From Viola odorata (lineage: Eukaryota > Streptophyta > Magnoliopsida > Malpighiales > Violaceae), in contig OY829544.1 of the NCBI GenBank assembly GCA_963691705.1, positions 8,935,501 to 8,999,500 of the forward strand: a stretch of DNA of 64,000 nucleotides, written 5' to 3'. The notes beneath the pieces were generated by a model. That model had not been told where the DNA came from and did no database searches. It worked only from the letters and a program-made list of their open reading frames with translations. Below, piece by piece: positions 54,101 through 64,000 of this stretch. Numbering within the stretch: position 1 is the stretch's first letter; each line of letters starts with the position of its first letter. Position numbers and translations under genes: made by a program.

Positions 54101-55143
54101 TCGGGTAGCTCTGCAACGAAAGGAGGGATCTCACCATGTAGGTTGTTAATGAAGAAGTTCAATAAGGTAACTTTCTGCAAACCAGAAAGCTCAAGTGGGA
54201 TTTCTCCTGTTAAGGCATTGTTTGAGAGATCAAAAGATTTGATGCTGCTCAAATTTCCTAATTGGGGAGGGATTGAGCCAGTGAGCTCATTTGTTTGCAA
54301 GAAGAGGGTGTCTAACTTATTCAAGTTTCCTAATTCTGGAGGGATTGAGCCCTCCAATTTACAATTTGCAAGGTCAAGATGAAAAAGATTGATCATCTTA
54401 CCAAACTCAGGTGGGATACCTCCATCAAACTCATTGTAGTAACCCAAATAAAGCTGCTCAAGATTGGTAAGATTTCCAAGCTCAGCAGGTATCGAACCGC
54501 GAAGATCGTTCCCTTTTAAAGACAGATAAACAAGTTGCTGCAAACTTCCATAGCTTGGAGGGATTGTTCCTGTGAAGAAATTCCCGCCAAAATCCAAGTG
54601 CTTGAGGTTGGTGAGCTGAGAGACACCTAATGGGAGAGACCCATTAAAGTTGTTGTCATAAACATCCAGGAATTGGAGTTGTTTCAGCTGAGAGAAATCC
54701 CAATCCAGCTCTCCTTCAAATTGGTTATCTGATATATTTAGGAATTCTAGCCTTGAAAGCTTGTGAATTTCATGTGGGAATTCACCAGAAAAACCATTTC
54801 CAGGAAGTGAAAGATTGAGAATGGTGTGGAGGTTAGTGATGGCAGGGGAGAGAGTACCAGAGATGTTTAAATTGGACAAATCAATGGAGACTACTGATCT
54901 GTTCGTGCCGCTGCAACCTATGCCAGCCCAGGAGGAGCAGAGGAGGGAGTAATTTGACAGATTCCAGGAATCAAGAATAGGATCATAAGCTTCAAAAGAT
55001 TGTTTGACAGAAATCAAGATTGAAGCTTGCCTTTTTAGGTAGAGATTATGTGAAGAAACTGCATTAGAAGAGGTAACAAACACAAGAAGAAGCAGAGAAG
55101 TTAGGAAGAAGAAGGAAACAACCCTCAGTTTAGAAAAATCCAT
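51131..55143 (-). CDS. BAM3: LRR receptor-like kinase BAM3 (CLE peptide receptor)
   Basis: Two exons, 55143-52509 and 51474-51131 (2979 nt, 992 residues, the same length as Arabidopsis BAM3). Signal peptide about 1-29, LRRNT-type segment ([20 protein letters not shown]), about twenty leucine-rich repeats, a Cys pair after the repeats ([12 protein letters not shown]), one transmembrane helix at about 651-671, then a kinase domain. The kinase has a Gly loop GRGGAGTVY, Lys in VAVKK (about 729), RD-type HRDVKSNN (about 831), DFG in ADFGLAKF (about 851), and [20 protein letters not shown] at the start of exon 2. The family binds CLE peptides: BAM3 perceives CLE45 in protophloem, and CLV1/BAM receptors act in meristems. 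BAM3 is favoured over CLV1 and BAM1/2 by block identity such as [22 protein letters not shown] and [12 protein letters not shown]. The single 1034-bp intron after IAP is the usual position. Confidence 0.95.
51498..51775. repeat. Diverged direct duplication in the BAM3 intron
   Basis: Two similar stretches about 160 bp apart share ACTATAATTACCTCTAAAC / ACTACAATTATCTCTAAAC and TCACTTTATGGTGGTCAA / TCACTTTACGGTGGTCAA in the same order. Origin unknown. Confidence 0.6.
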
Positions 55144-56954
55144 AACTCAAAAACAAGAATGAAAGAGAACCAATCTTGGGTTTAACTACAGAACTAAAAA
55201 CCCATATCTATTTTTGATCAAATATAGACTAAAAAAATGGAAAAATGGGATTTCTTGGGTAGAAGTGCAATGACTATAAAGGAAAAGTTGTTCAACATTT
55301 AGCAGCAAGCAGAATCCAAAGGTCATGCTTTTTTCCCATCTTTGCCTTGCCTCTGTTATATTTTTGGTTCCGTCTTTTTTGCTTTTGAAAAAGAAAAGCA
55401 AAAGCAATGTGCAATGTGTTTGGCTAAAGAAGAGAAGTGAGCAACTGACCGTTTCATCAACCATTATTTGAATCATCCGTTACTTTTTTTTTCAACACTC
55501 AAATTACATATCTGCCCTTGCTTTCCCTCTATCATTATGAAAAGAAACTAATGTCATTCGAACATGATCAGATTAGTTCGAATCAAAATTTAGTAGATTC
55601 ATTCATTTCTCAGACTGAGCATGATGATAGATTTGTTTATTTAGCATTTGTTAATTGTTTAGTGTGAGTGATCTTATTCTTATCCATCACCAAACCAAAT
55701 TTACCAATTATAATCCACATGTGATTGAGCATTTATCAACTTTCTGTGTCCAGTGCATTCCAGGCTCATGGCTTTCATCACCTAATATAAGATAATTCTA
55801 TTATTTTAAGAAAAACAAATCATATTCCACCATGCTTACAAATAATGACACACAATATACATTGCAACAATTGTGAAGAGACTCGAAGATGCAATTTTTC
55901 TTTTCTAACAGAAAGTGTCATTGAGCTAGTAATGATATATATCTTTGGCTACATTTTATTAATAAAAGGACTAATAAGAGGATCCTGGAAGAAAAAAACC
56001 TCTCTAAAAATGCTCTTATCCATCCTTTTATTTTCCTTATTTTTTTCTGTTTTTCTTCGTTTGCTCCCTCTTCTTTCTTCTCGTGCACTACACCATCTCT
56101 TTTTCTCAATCGCCCCCTTCAGTTTTATTCATTTTTCATACTCGGATCTACAAGCCCTAAACAAATCTACAAATCTGAGCTGATAAAGTGCAGGAGATGC
56201 TTCCAGCGACTGTTCCCTGAGTCGTCTTCCTTTCTCGGTCGCTCCTCCGATCGTCTCCCACGTCGCCTTTGCATCGTCTTTTCATATCTAAGGATTGTTC
56301 TCTTAGGTTTTTTCTTTCTCCTGTTTGTAATCCTTAAAAATATGGATTTTGGTTGGATTAGATTATATCGATATCTGGAGTTGTAAACGGACTGTGAATG
56401 TCCTATTAGCCTTTGAGTTGGACCATTTCATTTCCGCTTCAGAAAATATTTGTGTAGGGACTGTGAATGTCTTATTAGCCCCTGAGTTGGGTTATCTGAT
56501 TTCCGATTTAGAAAATATTTGTTTGTGTAGGGGAATGCCCCGAGGCGATAGTGTTTTTTGTACCGGATGCTTGAATTAATCTAATTCATCCTATTATATA
56601 TTTGTGCTTAAAACTTATGTTGTCGATATTGGCGAGGACAAATCACGTTGGTCCATTAAAAAATTAAAGTGTTATCTACAGTGACTACTCTATATAATAG
56701 GCTAAAATATTCAAATAAATAATTACTTTACATACAAAAAAGGAACCATCGATTTCTAAATTAAAGTATAAGAGTGTTGAACCACTTTTATCGACCATTT
56801 GAGAGTGTAGACATTTGTTGTTTCATTAAGTCATTGCATTTTGGGGAAAAAAATTTGGAACTTAATTTTTTTTTTCACTTTTAATTTAACACCAATTTTT
56901 AGGTTGTTTGAAATATAAACTCAACTTTCCCTCCATTACTTAAATTAGCACCTA
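55144..56954. other. BAM3 upstream region and gene-free DNA
   Basis: Begins with the BAM3 leader and promoter. Two tandem 69-bp repeats lie at 56391-56530. The stretch 56180-56340 is CT-rich and slightly richer in GC, and could be an old retroelement leader, but no coding domain supports this. Confidence 0.45.
56391..56530 (+). repeat. 69-bp tandem duplication preserving a reading frame
   Basis: Unit 1 is 56391-56459 and unit 2 starts at 56460; both begin ACTGTGAATGTC and end near AAAATATTTGTGTAGGG. The unit is exactly 23 codons and the plus frame stays open through both (VNVLLAFELDHFIS / VNVLLAPELGYLIS). No family was recognised. Confidence 0.8.
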
Positions 56955-57683
56955 CTCCCTCCGTCTTTTTTTACAAGACGCGAGGGAGTGAATCACCGTT
57001 ATCAAGGGTATACTGACCAAGCTGTCAGTGGGAGTCAGTGGCCTTGCCACGTGTCAGCCGAGGCGAGCTTCTTCTTCCTTTTTTCTCTCCTTTCCTTTTC
57101 TCTCTCTCTTTTCTTTCCTTCTCCCGCTGTTTGTCAAAAATACTCCCTCTACCAGCGTTTTCTGTTCTCACCTCCGCCACGAAAAGGAGCGGAAGGACGT
57201 CGCGAGTCGGGAGCAGGTGGAATGGAGCCATTCCGAGCTGTAGAACGCCGTCACGCGCCGTTGAAGGAAGGACGTCTCCGGCCAAGCGCAGCCACGCGCC
57301 AGCGCGTGCGGCCTCCGTTCCGGCCGCCACCACCCTTGTTCTGTTCGCCTCGTCATTTCCGGCAATAATCTATGCTCGTCGCGCCATTCCGAGCAGCCAA
57401 ACATGTTTTATTTTCGATTTGAAATCGGAGGAGGAAAGATGAGAGAGAAAAAAATTCTGATTTTGCTGACACCTTCTTTTCCATGGCAGAGATACTATGA
57501 TCAAATATGGTCCTTTAATTTTTTCGTTTTCCTTTTTTACCTTGTATGACGCGTGGCTCAGCAAGGGAACGATGGGCGTTTTTGATAAAACACGAACTTA
57601 AGGGACCGAAATGGCAACAACGTCAATTAATTGAAGGCAAGCGTTTTTTGGCTAGAACGACTGATAAAAAATGACGGAGGGAG
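56955..57683. mobile_element. Stowaway/mariner-type element with GC-rich interior
   Basis: Termini CTCCCTCCGTCTTTTTTTA (left) and CTCCCTCCGTCATTTTTTA (right, read inward), each flanked by TA. Length 729 bp, far longer than typical Stowaway MITEs. Positions about 57030-57370 are strongly GC- and CpG-rich against an AT-rich background. No transposase domain was seen in any frame, so it is non-autonomous and may carry captured sequence. Confidence 0.82.
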
Positions 57684-57707
57684 TAGTTTTTTCTTCCTTA
57701 TTCACTT

Positions 57708-58675
57708 TGATCCTCAATTTTTTTCCAAAAATACTTATGCATAAGCCCCTTTGATATTTTTGGTCTAAAATTCGAAAGTAAACCAAAAATATCTAGATTT
57801 AAAAAAAAATTATAAAACTTAAAAAGAAATTAGAAAAAGTAGATTTTTTTTTAAAAATCCATAAAATTTGAAAACTAGTCTACAAATATTTTAAATTTTA
57901 TAAAATTCAAGAAAGTAATTTTAAAAACCGGTAATGTTTTCAAGAATTATAAAAAAAAATCTTTTTTTCCTCCTCATTTCATCTTCCCCTCATTAATGTT
58001 TGTATTTGTTATGATTGAAATGATGTCGCGTCGGCCATTGTTGTTATTGTGAAGGAGTTATTTTTCTAGTTCTTGCGTAAGGATATTGAATTTTGGGTGA
58101 GAATAGGCAAAATTATGCATTTGAGAGGCTAGAAGTTTGAATTCTTAAAAAGTGGTCATGGTTAAGTAAAATTAATTTGATGGAAAGTGATCAAAAACAG
58201 TGGAGATTTGACGATGAAAATGAGTTGGTTTCAATTTGTGAAGTGGAGGAAAGGAATACGATGGGGGAAGAGGAAGGGGATGGGGTATGTTTAAAACGTA
58301 GAGGGTTAGGAAATGTTCTAGAAAGTCAATTTTTAAGACTTCAAATTATTTTCTTGAATTTTCCAAATTTTCAAATATTTTTAGAGTATTTTTTAATTTT
58401 AAATATTTTTTCTAGAAAATTTTAATTTCTTTTTTCTACTTTTTTTGAATTTTCTTATTTTCATACATGACACTACATGTCAACAAAAATAATATTAAAA
58501 AGTCATTTAATAATTAAGTCACTTTTTTTATTTTTTTGGGTTATTTATAATTTTAAACAAAATTTTGAATTTCTTTTAGTTTATTTTTAAATTTTAGACC
58601 AAAAATGTTTAAGAGACGTATACCTAAGTACTTTTTAAAAATAATAAATTGAAGGATTAAAATTACTATTTTTAG
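57708..58675. mobile_element. Terminal-inverted-repeat element, class unresolved
   Basis: The left 57708-57795 and the inverse of 58555-58675 align along about 90 bp, with shared words TTTTTGGTCTAAAAT, TTTGATCCTCAA/TTTAATCCTTCAA and AAAAATACTTA/AAAAAGTACTTA. It lies directly next to the preceding element. No target duplication or transposase was identified. An ORF at 58177-58425 inside it matches nothing known. Confidence 0.55.
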
Positions 58676-58906
58676 AAAAATTATGATTAAAATGACGTTG
58701 ACAAACGGTGCTGGTAAAAGTTAATTAAAAAGGTTAGAAACTTGATGTTAAAGCGAATAACATAGAAAAAATTAGGTGTTAAATTAAGAGTGAGAAGAAA
58801 ACTTAGATGTTCATTTTTATAATATTAATACTTCATTGGATTTGCATCATAGTATGTTTTTCCTCCACATGTTTTTACGTAAATAAATAGATATATCAAA
58901 ATGCTA

Positions 58907-59102
58907 CTCTCTCATTCTTTTATTAAACGTCGTTTACTATTTGGGCATATATTAAGAAAACCGGATGACTCATTATTTGAGACAATTTTCCCCTTTACTT
59001 TTTCTCGGTTAACGTACGTTCGGAAAAAAATAAGGAATTTTTTTGGGTCAAATAGTGAGTTTCCTTAATATGCGTATCCAAACAATAAACGATTGGAGGG
59101 AG
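58907..59102. mobile_element. Stowaway-like MITE
   Basis: The left end CTCTCTCATTCTTTTATTAAACG and the right end read inward (CTCCCTCCAATCGTTTATTG) are imperfect inverted repeats that extend inwards (CATATATTAAGAAA versus CATATTAAGGAAA). Both ends are flanked by TA. 196 bp, non-coding. Confidence 0.75.
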
Positions 59103-60282
59103 TAGTTATTATTATAAGTGGAATAAATTTGGAATCCCACCATCTCATTAAATCAATCATAACATTTTGGGGGATCTTACTTTAACTACTGCCCCAGCTA
59201 TTCTCTTGGAACTTTGACTCAATTAAACTATCTATACTCCTTTATTCAAGTTTAGGCATCACTTATGCTTACTTCATTTAATTCCTTGATCGGCGGGGAA
59301 TAATTGTTTCTTGAGTTTAATTAAATTAAATTAAATGGTCGAAGAAACATGATCCACATCCCTTTCTAATCATCACTACCCGTATATCCTAATCAAACCC
59401 TAACATCATCAGTTGTTTTATAAAATAAGGATAAATTTTGGTTATCAACTCATTAGCCCAGTTAAGATTGATTATGTGAACATTTGAATGATTAACTTAC
59501 TAATTAAGAGATATTTTTACTAAATATAGTTATTCTATATACGATAATTGAGCTTGTAATTATATATCTAAAATACGAGTGTCAAATTATTCATATAAAT
59601 TGCCTAAATTAATTCATAATTTTAGACAATTTAAGAAAGAATAGTGGCCTTGGAGTTGGAGAAGCCCGCCTCGCCGCACTTTATACCTAAAATAAATTAT
59701 AAATAAAGCAAAAGGAAGCTATTGGTTGAGGGTCAATTGATCGATTTTATAGCATGTTGAATTCACTTTAGATACTAAGATGCACTTCACTTTCTCTCTT
59801 TGCCCCCTTATAATGGACCGGCTTGAAACTATTTTTGCAATTTGGGTCAATGCGGCCCGTAAAGAATGGGAAAACGAGAGAGAGAGAGAGAGGGAGGAAG
59901 AAATCAATTTAGTGATGGAGTAATATCAAATCAACCAAAAAGAAAAGATCGGCTTTAGAATGTACGAATAATTATATTAAAATTTGTAAGAAATGATTTT
60001 ATTACTCCCTATTAAGGTTTTATTTTAAAATCGACACCCAATATGATTGTTGGATTTTGAATGATTTAAAAAATATATATGGTTTTAATATAAAGGAAGT
60101 CATAAGAAATTTATATACTTTAATATAAATCTCACGTTTAAATTTAAAAATAAAAAAATTAAAATTATTGGTTCAATCATAGTATGATGGACAAATATCT
60201 CACGAATGCATGCATGTTCAAAGTCGTTCCAATTTTTCCAAACCTAAATTAAGGAAAAAAGAGTAAAATATGAATAATAATA
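59103..60282. other. Gene-free region
   Basis: AT-rich sequence between two MITEs. A short GA microsatellite lies at about 59876-59892. No gene was recognised. Confidence 0.5.
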
Positions 60283-60408
60283 TTCCCTCCGGTATAAAAT
60301 AAATGATGTTCTGGGATAGTAAAAATCCGTAGAATAATGACTAAAATAATAAGTAAAATGAACAGTAAGTATTCGTAGGAAATATCATTTATTGTATACA
60401 AGAGGGAG
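60283..60408. mobile_element. Stowaway-like MITE
   Basis: The ends TTCCCTCCGGTATAAAATAA and (inward) CTCCCTCTTGTATACAATAA continue as inverted repeats through AATGATGTT/AATGATATT. TA flanks both sides. 126 bp, non-coding. Confidence 0.82.
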
Positions 60409-61395
60409 TAACACTTTTAATTTCTAAATTAATTAAAGTTTGTCCACGAACGAACACATCTAATCAGTGTAATGTAACCGGACGTGAATGTACTTTCATG
60501 CAAGTGGACTGAGAAGAAGCTGCGATGCCAGCCATTGGATTGGACAATATATAGATCAGGAAAAGATGGAGAGATTGAGCAGAAAAGAAACAGATGAGGA
60601 GACACATTTCACTTTTCCGTAATGCTGTCATGATTCGTGACTTCATTTTTGAGCCCACTAGTGGCAATGGACGGTGCTTTGTTTCCAAGCCTTCCCAGCA
60701 TACTGATGGATGCTGCTTGTAACTATATAAAGGATGATTTTTATTAAAATCTCGATTTTGAGCATTTAAGGGAATAAATAATTATTTAAAATACCTAATA
60801 ATATCATTCATTTTAATCTTTAGTAGATTTAAAAAGAGATTCGTAAGGAATTTTCACGATAAAAGTCTAAATTAATCGGGTTTAAAAAAATTTGAATACC
60901 AAGTGAAAACATCTTGCTAAATAATTCCTCTCTTCATATAAAACCCATCTCTATCTTTCTTTCTTTTCATTTTTTAAAGAAATTATTTATATTCAAACAT
61001 TATAAAGCTCTTAACTCTCATTAGTTTTTCCATTTTAAAATTAAAATTAAACAAATCTTCTTTTAAAGAATATTCTTTCTTGCCATTTCTTGGTCTTTTT
61101 CAGCTGCATCACCCCCTAGTCTCACTTGATTGATTAGCGACATAGACGCCAACCTCGGTACGTTTATAAGACATGTCATAATTACTTGGCTGGGGAAGAA
61201 ATCCTTAATTCTTGCACGAGCATCATGTACTTGGAAAAATTAATAAATAAAAAAAACATGTGGTCATTTGCCGGAAAAAAAGAAAGAAAGAATTAAAAAG
61301 AATAATATAATTAGAAATAATTCCAAATTCTCTCTTGCAAAATAATGATGATCAATCAGGTCAGTAGCTCGATTTATGAGAATGTCCTATAATTC
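60409..61395. other. Gene-free region
   Basis: AT-rich. The minus frame at 60464-60688 (74 codons) is slightly richer in GC than its surroundings but has no recognisable domain. No transposon ends were seen. Confidence 0.45.
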
Positions 61396-62796
61396 GGCTT
61401 AAGGCACCCCCAGGTCCCTCCAGTTAATATTTTCATTTTTGTCAATCCATTTTTTAAAAATTGTTCGTTTTAGTCCCTTCTGTTAGATCCGTTAGCACTG
61501 CGAAGTCCCACCTGACGGAAAAGGACTTAACGGAGACAAACGTCCGTTAAGTCCCATTATTTTATTAATTTATCTGATACTAGCACTGTTCACGGGCCCC
61601 ATTTGTCAGATTTTATATAATTTTCAAATTTTCCTTCCATTTTCCAAGAAATTAATTAAAATTACCAAAATAAAATTATCTTAACAAAATAAATGAAATT
61701 AGCTTAACAAAATTAATTTAAATAACAAAATTAAATTATCTTATTTAATTAAACTAAATAAACAAACTTAAACTAAATAGTAATTTAAATTAGCATTCTT
61801 AATTAAACTAACTTAACAAAATTAAACTTACTAAATAATTTTTCCAAGAAATTAATTAAAATTACTAAAATAAAATTATCTTAACAAAATAAATAAATAA
61901 ACTAACTTAACAAAATTAAACTTACTAAATGAAATTATCTTAACAAAATAAATGAAATTAGCTTAACTAATTTATCTTAACTCATTAAATTATCTTGTTT
62001 ATTTTGTTAAGATAATTTCATTTATTTTGTTAAGATAATTTCATTTAGTAAGTTTAATTTTGTTAAGTTAGTTTATTTATTTCTTTTGTTAAGATAATTT
62101 TATTTTGGTAATTTTAATTAATTTCTTGGAAAAATTATTTAGTAAGTTTAATTTTGTTAAGTTAGTTTAATTAAGAATGGTAATTAAAATTATTTAGTTT
62201 AAGTTTGTTTATTTAGTTTAATTTGGTAATTAAAATAAATTAGTTAAGCTAATTTCATTTATTTTGTTAAGATAATTTCATTAAGTAAGTTTAATTTTGT
62301 TAAGTTAGTTTATTTATTTATTTTGTTAAGATAATTTTATTTTGGTAATTTTAATTAATTTCTTGGAAAAATTATTTAGTAAGTTTAATTTTGTTAAGTT
62401 AGTTTAATTAAGAATGGTAATTTAAATTACTATTTAGTTTAAGTTTGTTTATTTAGTTTAATTAAATAAGATAATTTAATTTTGTTAAGCTAATTTCATT
62501 TATTTTGTTAAGATAATTTTACTTTGGTAATTTTAATTAATTTCTTGGGAAATGGAAGGAAATTTTGAAAATTATATAAAATCTGACAAATGGGGCCCGT
62601 GAACAGTGCTAGTATCAGATAAATTAATAAAATAATGGGACTTAACGGACGTTTGTCTCCGTTAAGTCCTTTTCCGTCAGGTGGGACTTCGCAGTGCTAA
62701 CGGATCTAACAGAAGGGACTAAAACGAACAATTTTTAAAAAATGGATTGACAAAAATGAAAATATTAACTGGAGGGACCTGGGGGTGCCTTAAGCC
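61396..62796. mobile_element. Giant palindromic (fold-back) element with 10-bp target duplication
   Basis: Starts GGCTTAAGGCACCCCC and ends with its exact inverse. The outer ~280 bp of each arm are almost perfect inverted copies. The inner parts of both arms consist of AT-rich repeats built from AATTAAATTATCTTAAC and AAATGAAATTAGCTTAAC-like words. The decamer CCTATAATTC flanks both sides (61386-61395 and 62797-62806) as a perfect duplication. 1401 bp, no coding capacity. The duplication size and long arms fit a non-autonomous Mutator-like fold-back element. Confidence 0.92.
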
Positions 62797-62806
62797 CCTA
62801 TAATTC

Positions 62807-64000
62807 TCGATGAAAGAATTCTAAAATGGTATTAGGCCCGGAATACTCAAAGGGCCAATACGGCCCATACTAAAAGGGGTAAGGGTGTCATCTGTCATCG
62901 TTTAACTTTTAGGCTCTTACTTGTGTCTATAGAGCATAGACTATTCTTCTCCTTCCCCATCTGGCTTGGTTAATGGTTAATCCTATGGTAACAAAGATTA
63001 GGGTGGAAAGGAAAAGTATTAGAAAAAAAAGCGCAGGGGAATGAAAAGGAATACATAGGAAATAAAATGTAAAAAAAAAAATTCGGGTCCATAAAATATT
63101 TCATCCGAAAAAATTGAAAAGAAAGGAATAATTTCATACGATGTACCCACTACTCAGTACATACGATGTACCCACTACTCAGTACATCTCCACATTAAAA
63201 TTTGACACGTGGATAATTTTTACATGTTTAACGGATTTATTAAATTAACACCGTTAACTTAATTAATTAATTTTTTTTCCCTTCAAATCCAACAAAAACA
63301 ACAACAAACGTCTTCTCCTTCAACACCTCTTAATTGGCTTCGTCGTCTTCCTCAATCAATCTCCTCGGATTCCTACGAAATTCTGCTGATTAGGCATTAG
63401 ACAATAAAACCCTAGCTATCCCTCTCATTATCCACAAGTACTCTTTTTCTTATATTTTTTTTTTGGAATTTATTGTCTCGATTACTGGCTATACTATTTA
63501 CAAGACATGATTTTTTTGTTTAAGTTATGGAGATGCCTTTTTAACTAGGAACCTTTAATTCGCTCAGAAGTCTCCATCTTTATTTGCTTCTTGAAAAGTA
63601 GATCATTATTTGTACATTTAATCTGCTCTAAAGTCATTTCCTTTATAGTAATGTTTACAAGTTTGTTTTATTTCATGAAAAAATTAGGTCAATTATACGC
63701 AAAAGAGAACTCTATTTTTCAATTTAAGCAACAATGGATCCAAGTCCAGCAAAAAATTGTGGAGTTTCTGGTGTGTACCCTTCCATTTTTCTTATTTTAT
63801 TCATTAAATTTTATATTTGACACGTAATTGTTTAGTTCATTAAAGTGAATTCTAGAATTTCAGTGTCTCCTTCACACAAAATTCACACCGCAACAGATTA
63901 GCTCTTTAATTTTTTCGTATGAATAATGTGACAGGATTCTACTAATGGTACATTCTAATTAAGTATTTTGATCCTAATAGGTACGGATGGTGACCATGTT
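62807..64000. other. Right end of window, no gene identified
   Basis: Includes a 25-bp tandem duplication at 63135-63184. A CT-rich, slightly GC-richer stretch at 63295-63420 could be the 5' leader of a gene continuing beyond the window, but no coding exon was recognised up to 64000. Confidence 0.4.
63135..63184 (+). repeat. Perfect 25-bp tandem duplication
   Basis: Two identical adjacent units beginning CATACGATGTACCC (63135-63159 and 63160-63184), readable directly. Confidence 0.95.

Noticed and set aside
57028..57442. Several open frames of 71-134 codons in the GC-rich interior of the Stowaway-type element
   Set aside because: They overlap on both strands, as expected of GC-rich DNA, and none shows a conserved domain.
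60464..60688. 74-codon minus-strand open frame
   Set aside because: No recognisable domain, no convincing splice or promoter context. Also checked as a microRNA hairpin; no known microRNA sequence or clear stem found.
63591..63827. 78-codon plus-strand open frame near the window end
   Set aside because: Hydrophobic AT-rich sequence without family resemblance; probably intron or leader of an unseen gene, if anything.

Overview
This is nuclear DNA of a flowering plant, most likely a eudicot. Genes are split by many AT-rich introns with GT-AG (some GC-AG) borders, all recognised proteins have close plant relatives, and the intergenic DNA is full of plant-type DNA transposons. I cannot name the species. 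All exon models were built by hand: reading frame, splice borders and family similarity agree, and each summed model is an exact multiple of three. No transcript data were available.

Layout. (1) 663-3160 (-): Y3IP1, a chloroplast photosystem I assembly factor. (2) 3782-4941: a degenerate hAT transposon with a perfect 8-bp target duplication. (3) 8457-9662 (-): a single-exon purine permease. (4) 11562-16275 (+): MCM6, an 18-exon replicative helicase subunit whose promoter carries three E2F-type sites. (5) 19048-19938 (+): PCaP1/DREPP, a membrane-peripheral cation-binding protein. (6) 21873-24860 (+): a GTE1/GTE6-type bromodomain-NET protein. (7) 26196-26972 (-): a HEMK2/MTQ2-type glutamine methyltransferase. 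(8) 27807-42772 (-): CALS5/GSL2 callose synthase, 42 exons and 1915 residues. (9) 44515-45037: a second hAT-derived element. (10) about 46.3-50.0 kb: a graveyard of gene fragments, all on the minus strand (RER1 3' exons with a frameshifting deletion, SnRK2 kinase exons 1-2 split by a 969-bp palindromic element, and a pectinesterase-inhibitor-like piece). (11) 51131-55143 (-): BAM3-type LRR receptor kinase, two exons, 992 residues. (12) 55.2-64 kb: gene-free, with several Stowaway-like MITEs, a TIR element and a 1401-bp near-perfect palindrome flanked by a perfect 10-bp target duplication.

The genes do not form a pathway. They are independent housekeeping and developmental genes: PSI assembly, DNA replication, chromatin reading, translation-termination factor methylation, callose deposition and CLE-peptide signalling. 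The most notable observations are the fragment mosaic with its palindromic insertion, the two giant fold-back elements with intact target duplications, and four GC-AG introns in three neighbouring genes (two in consecutive CALS5 introns). I found no CRISPR, tRNA, rRNA or prokaryote-like system, and nothing I would call a new biochemical system.
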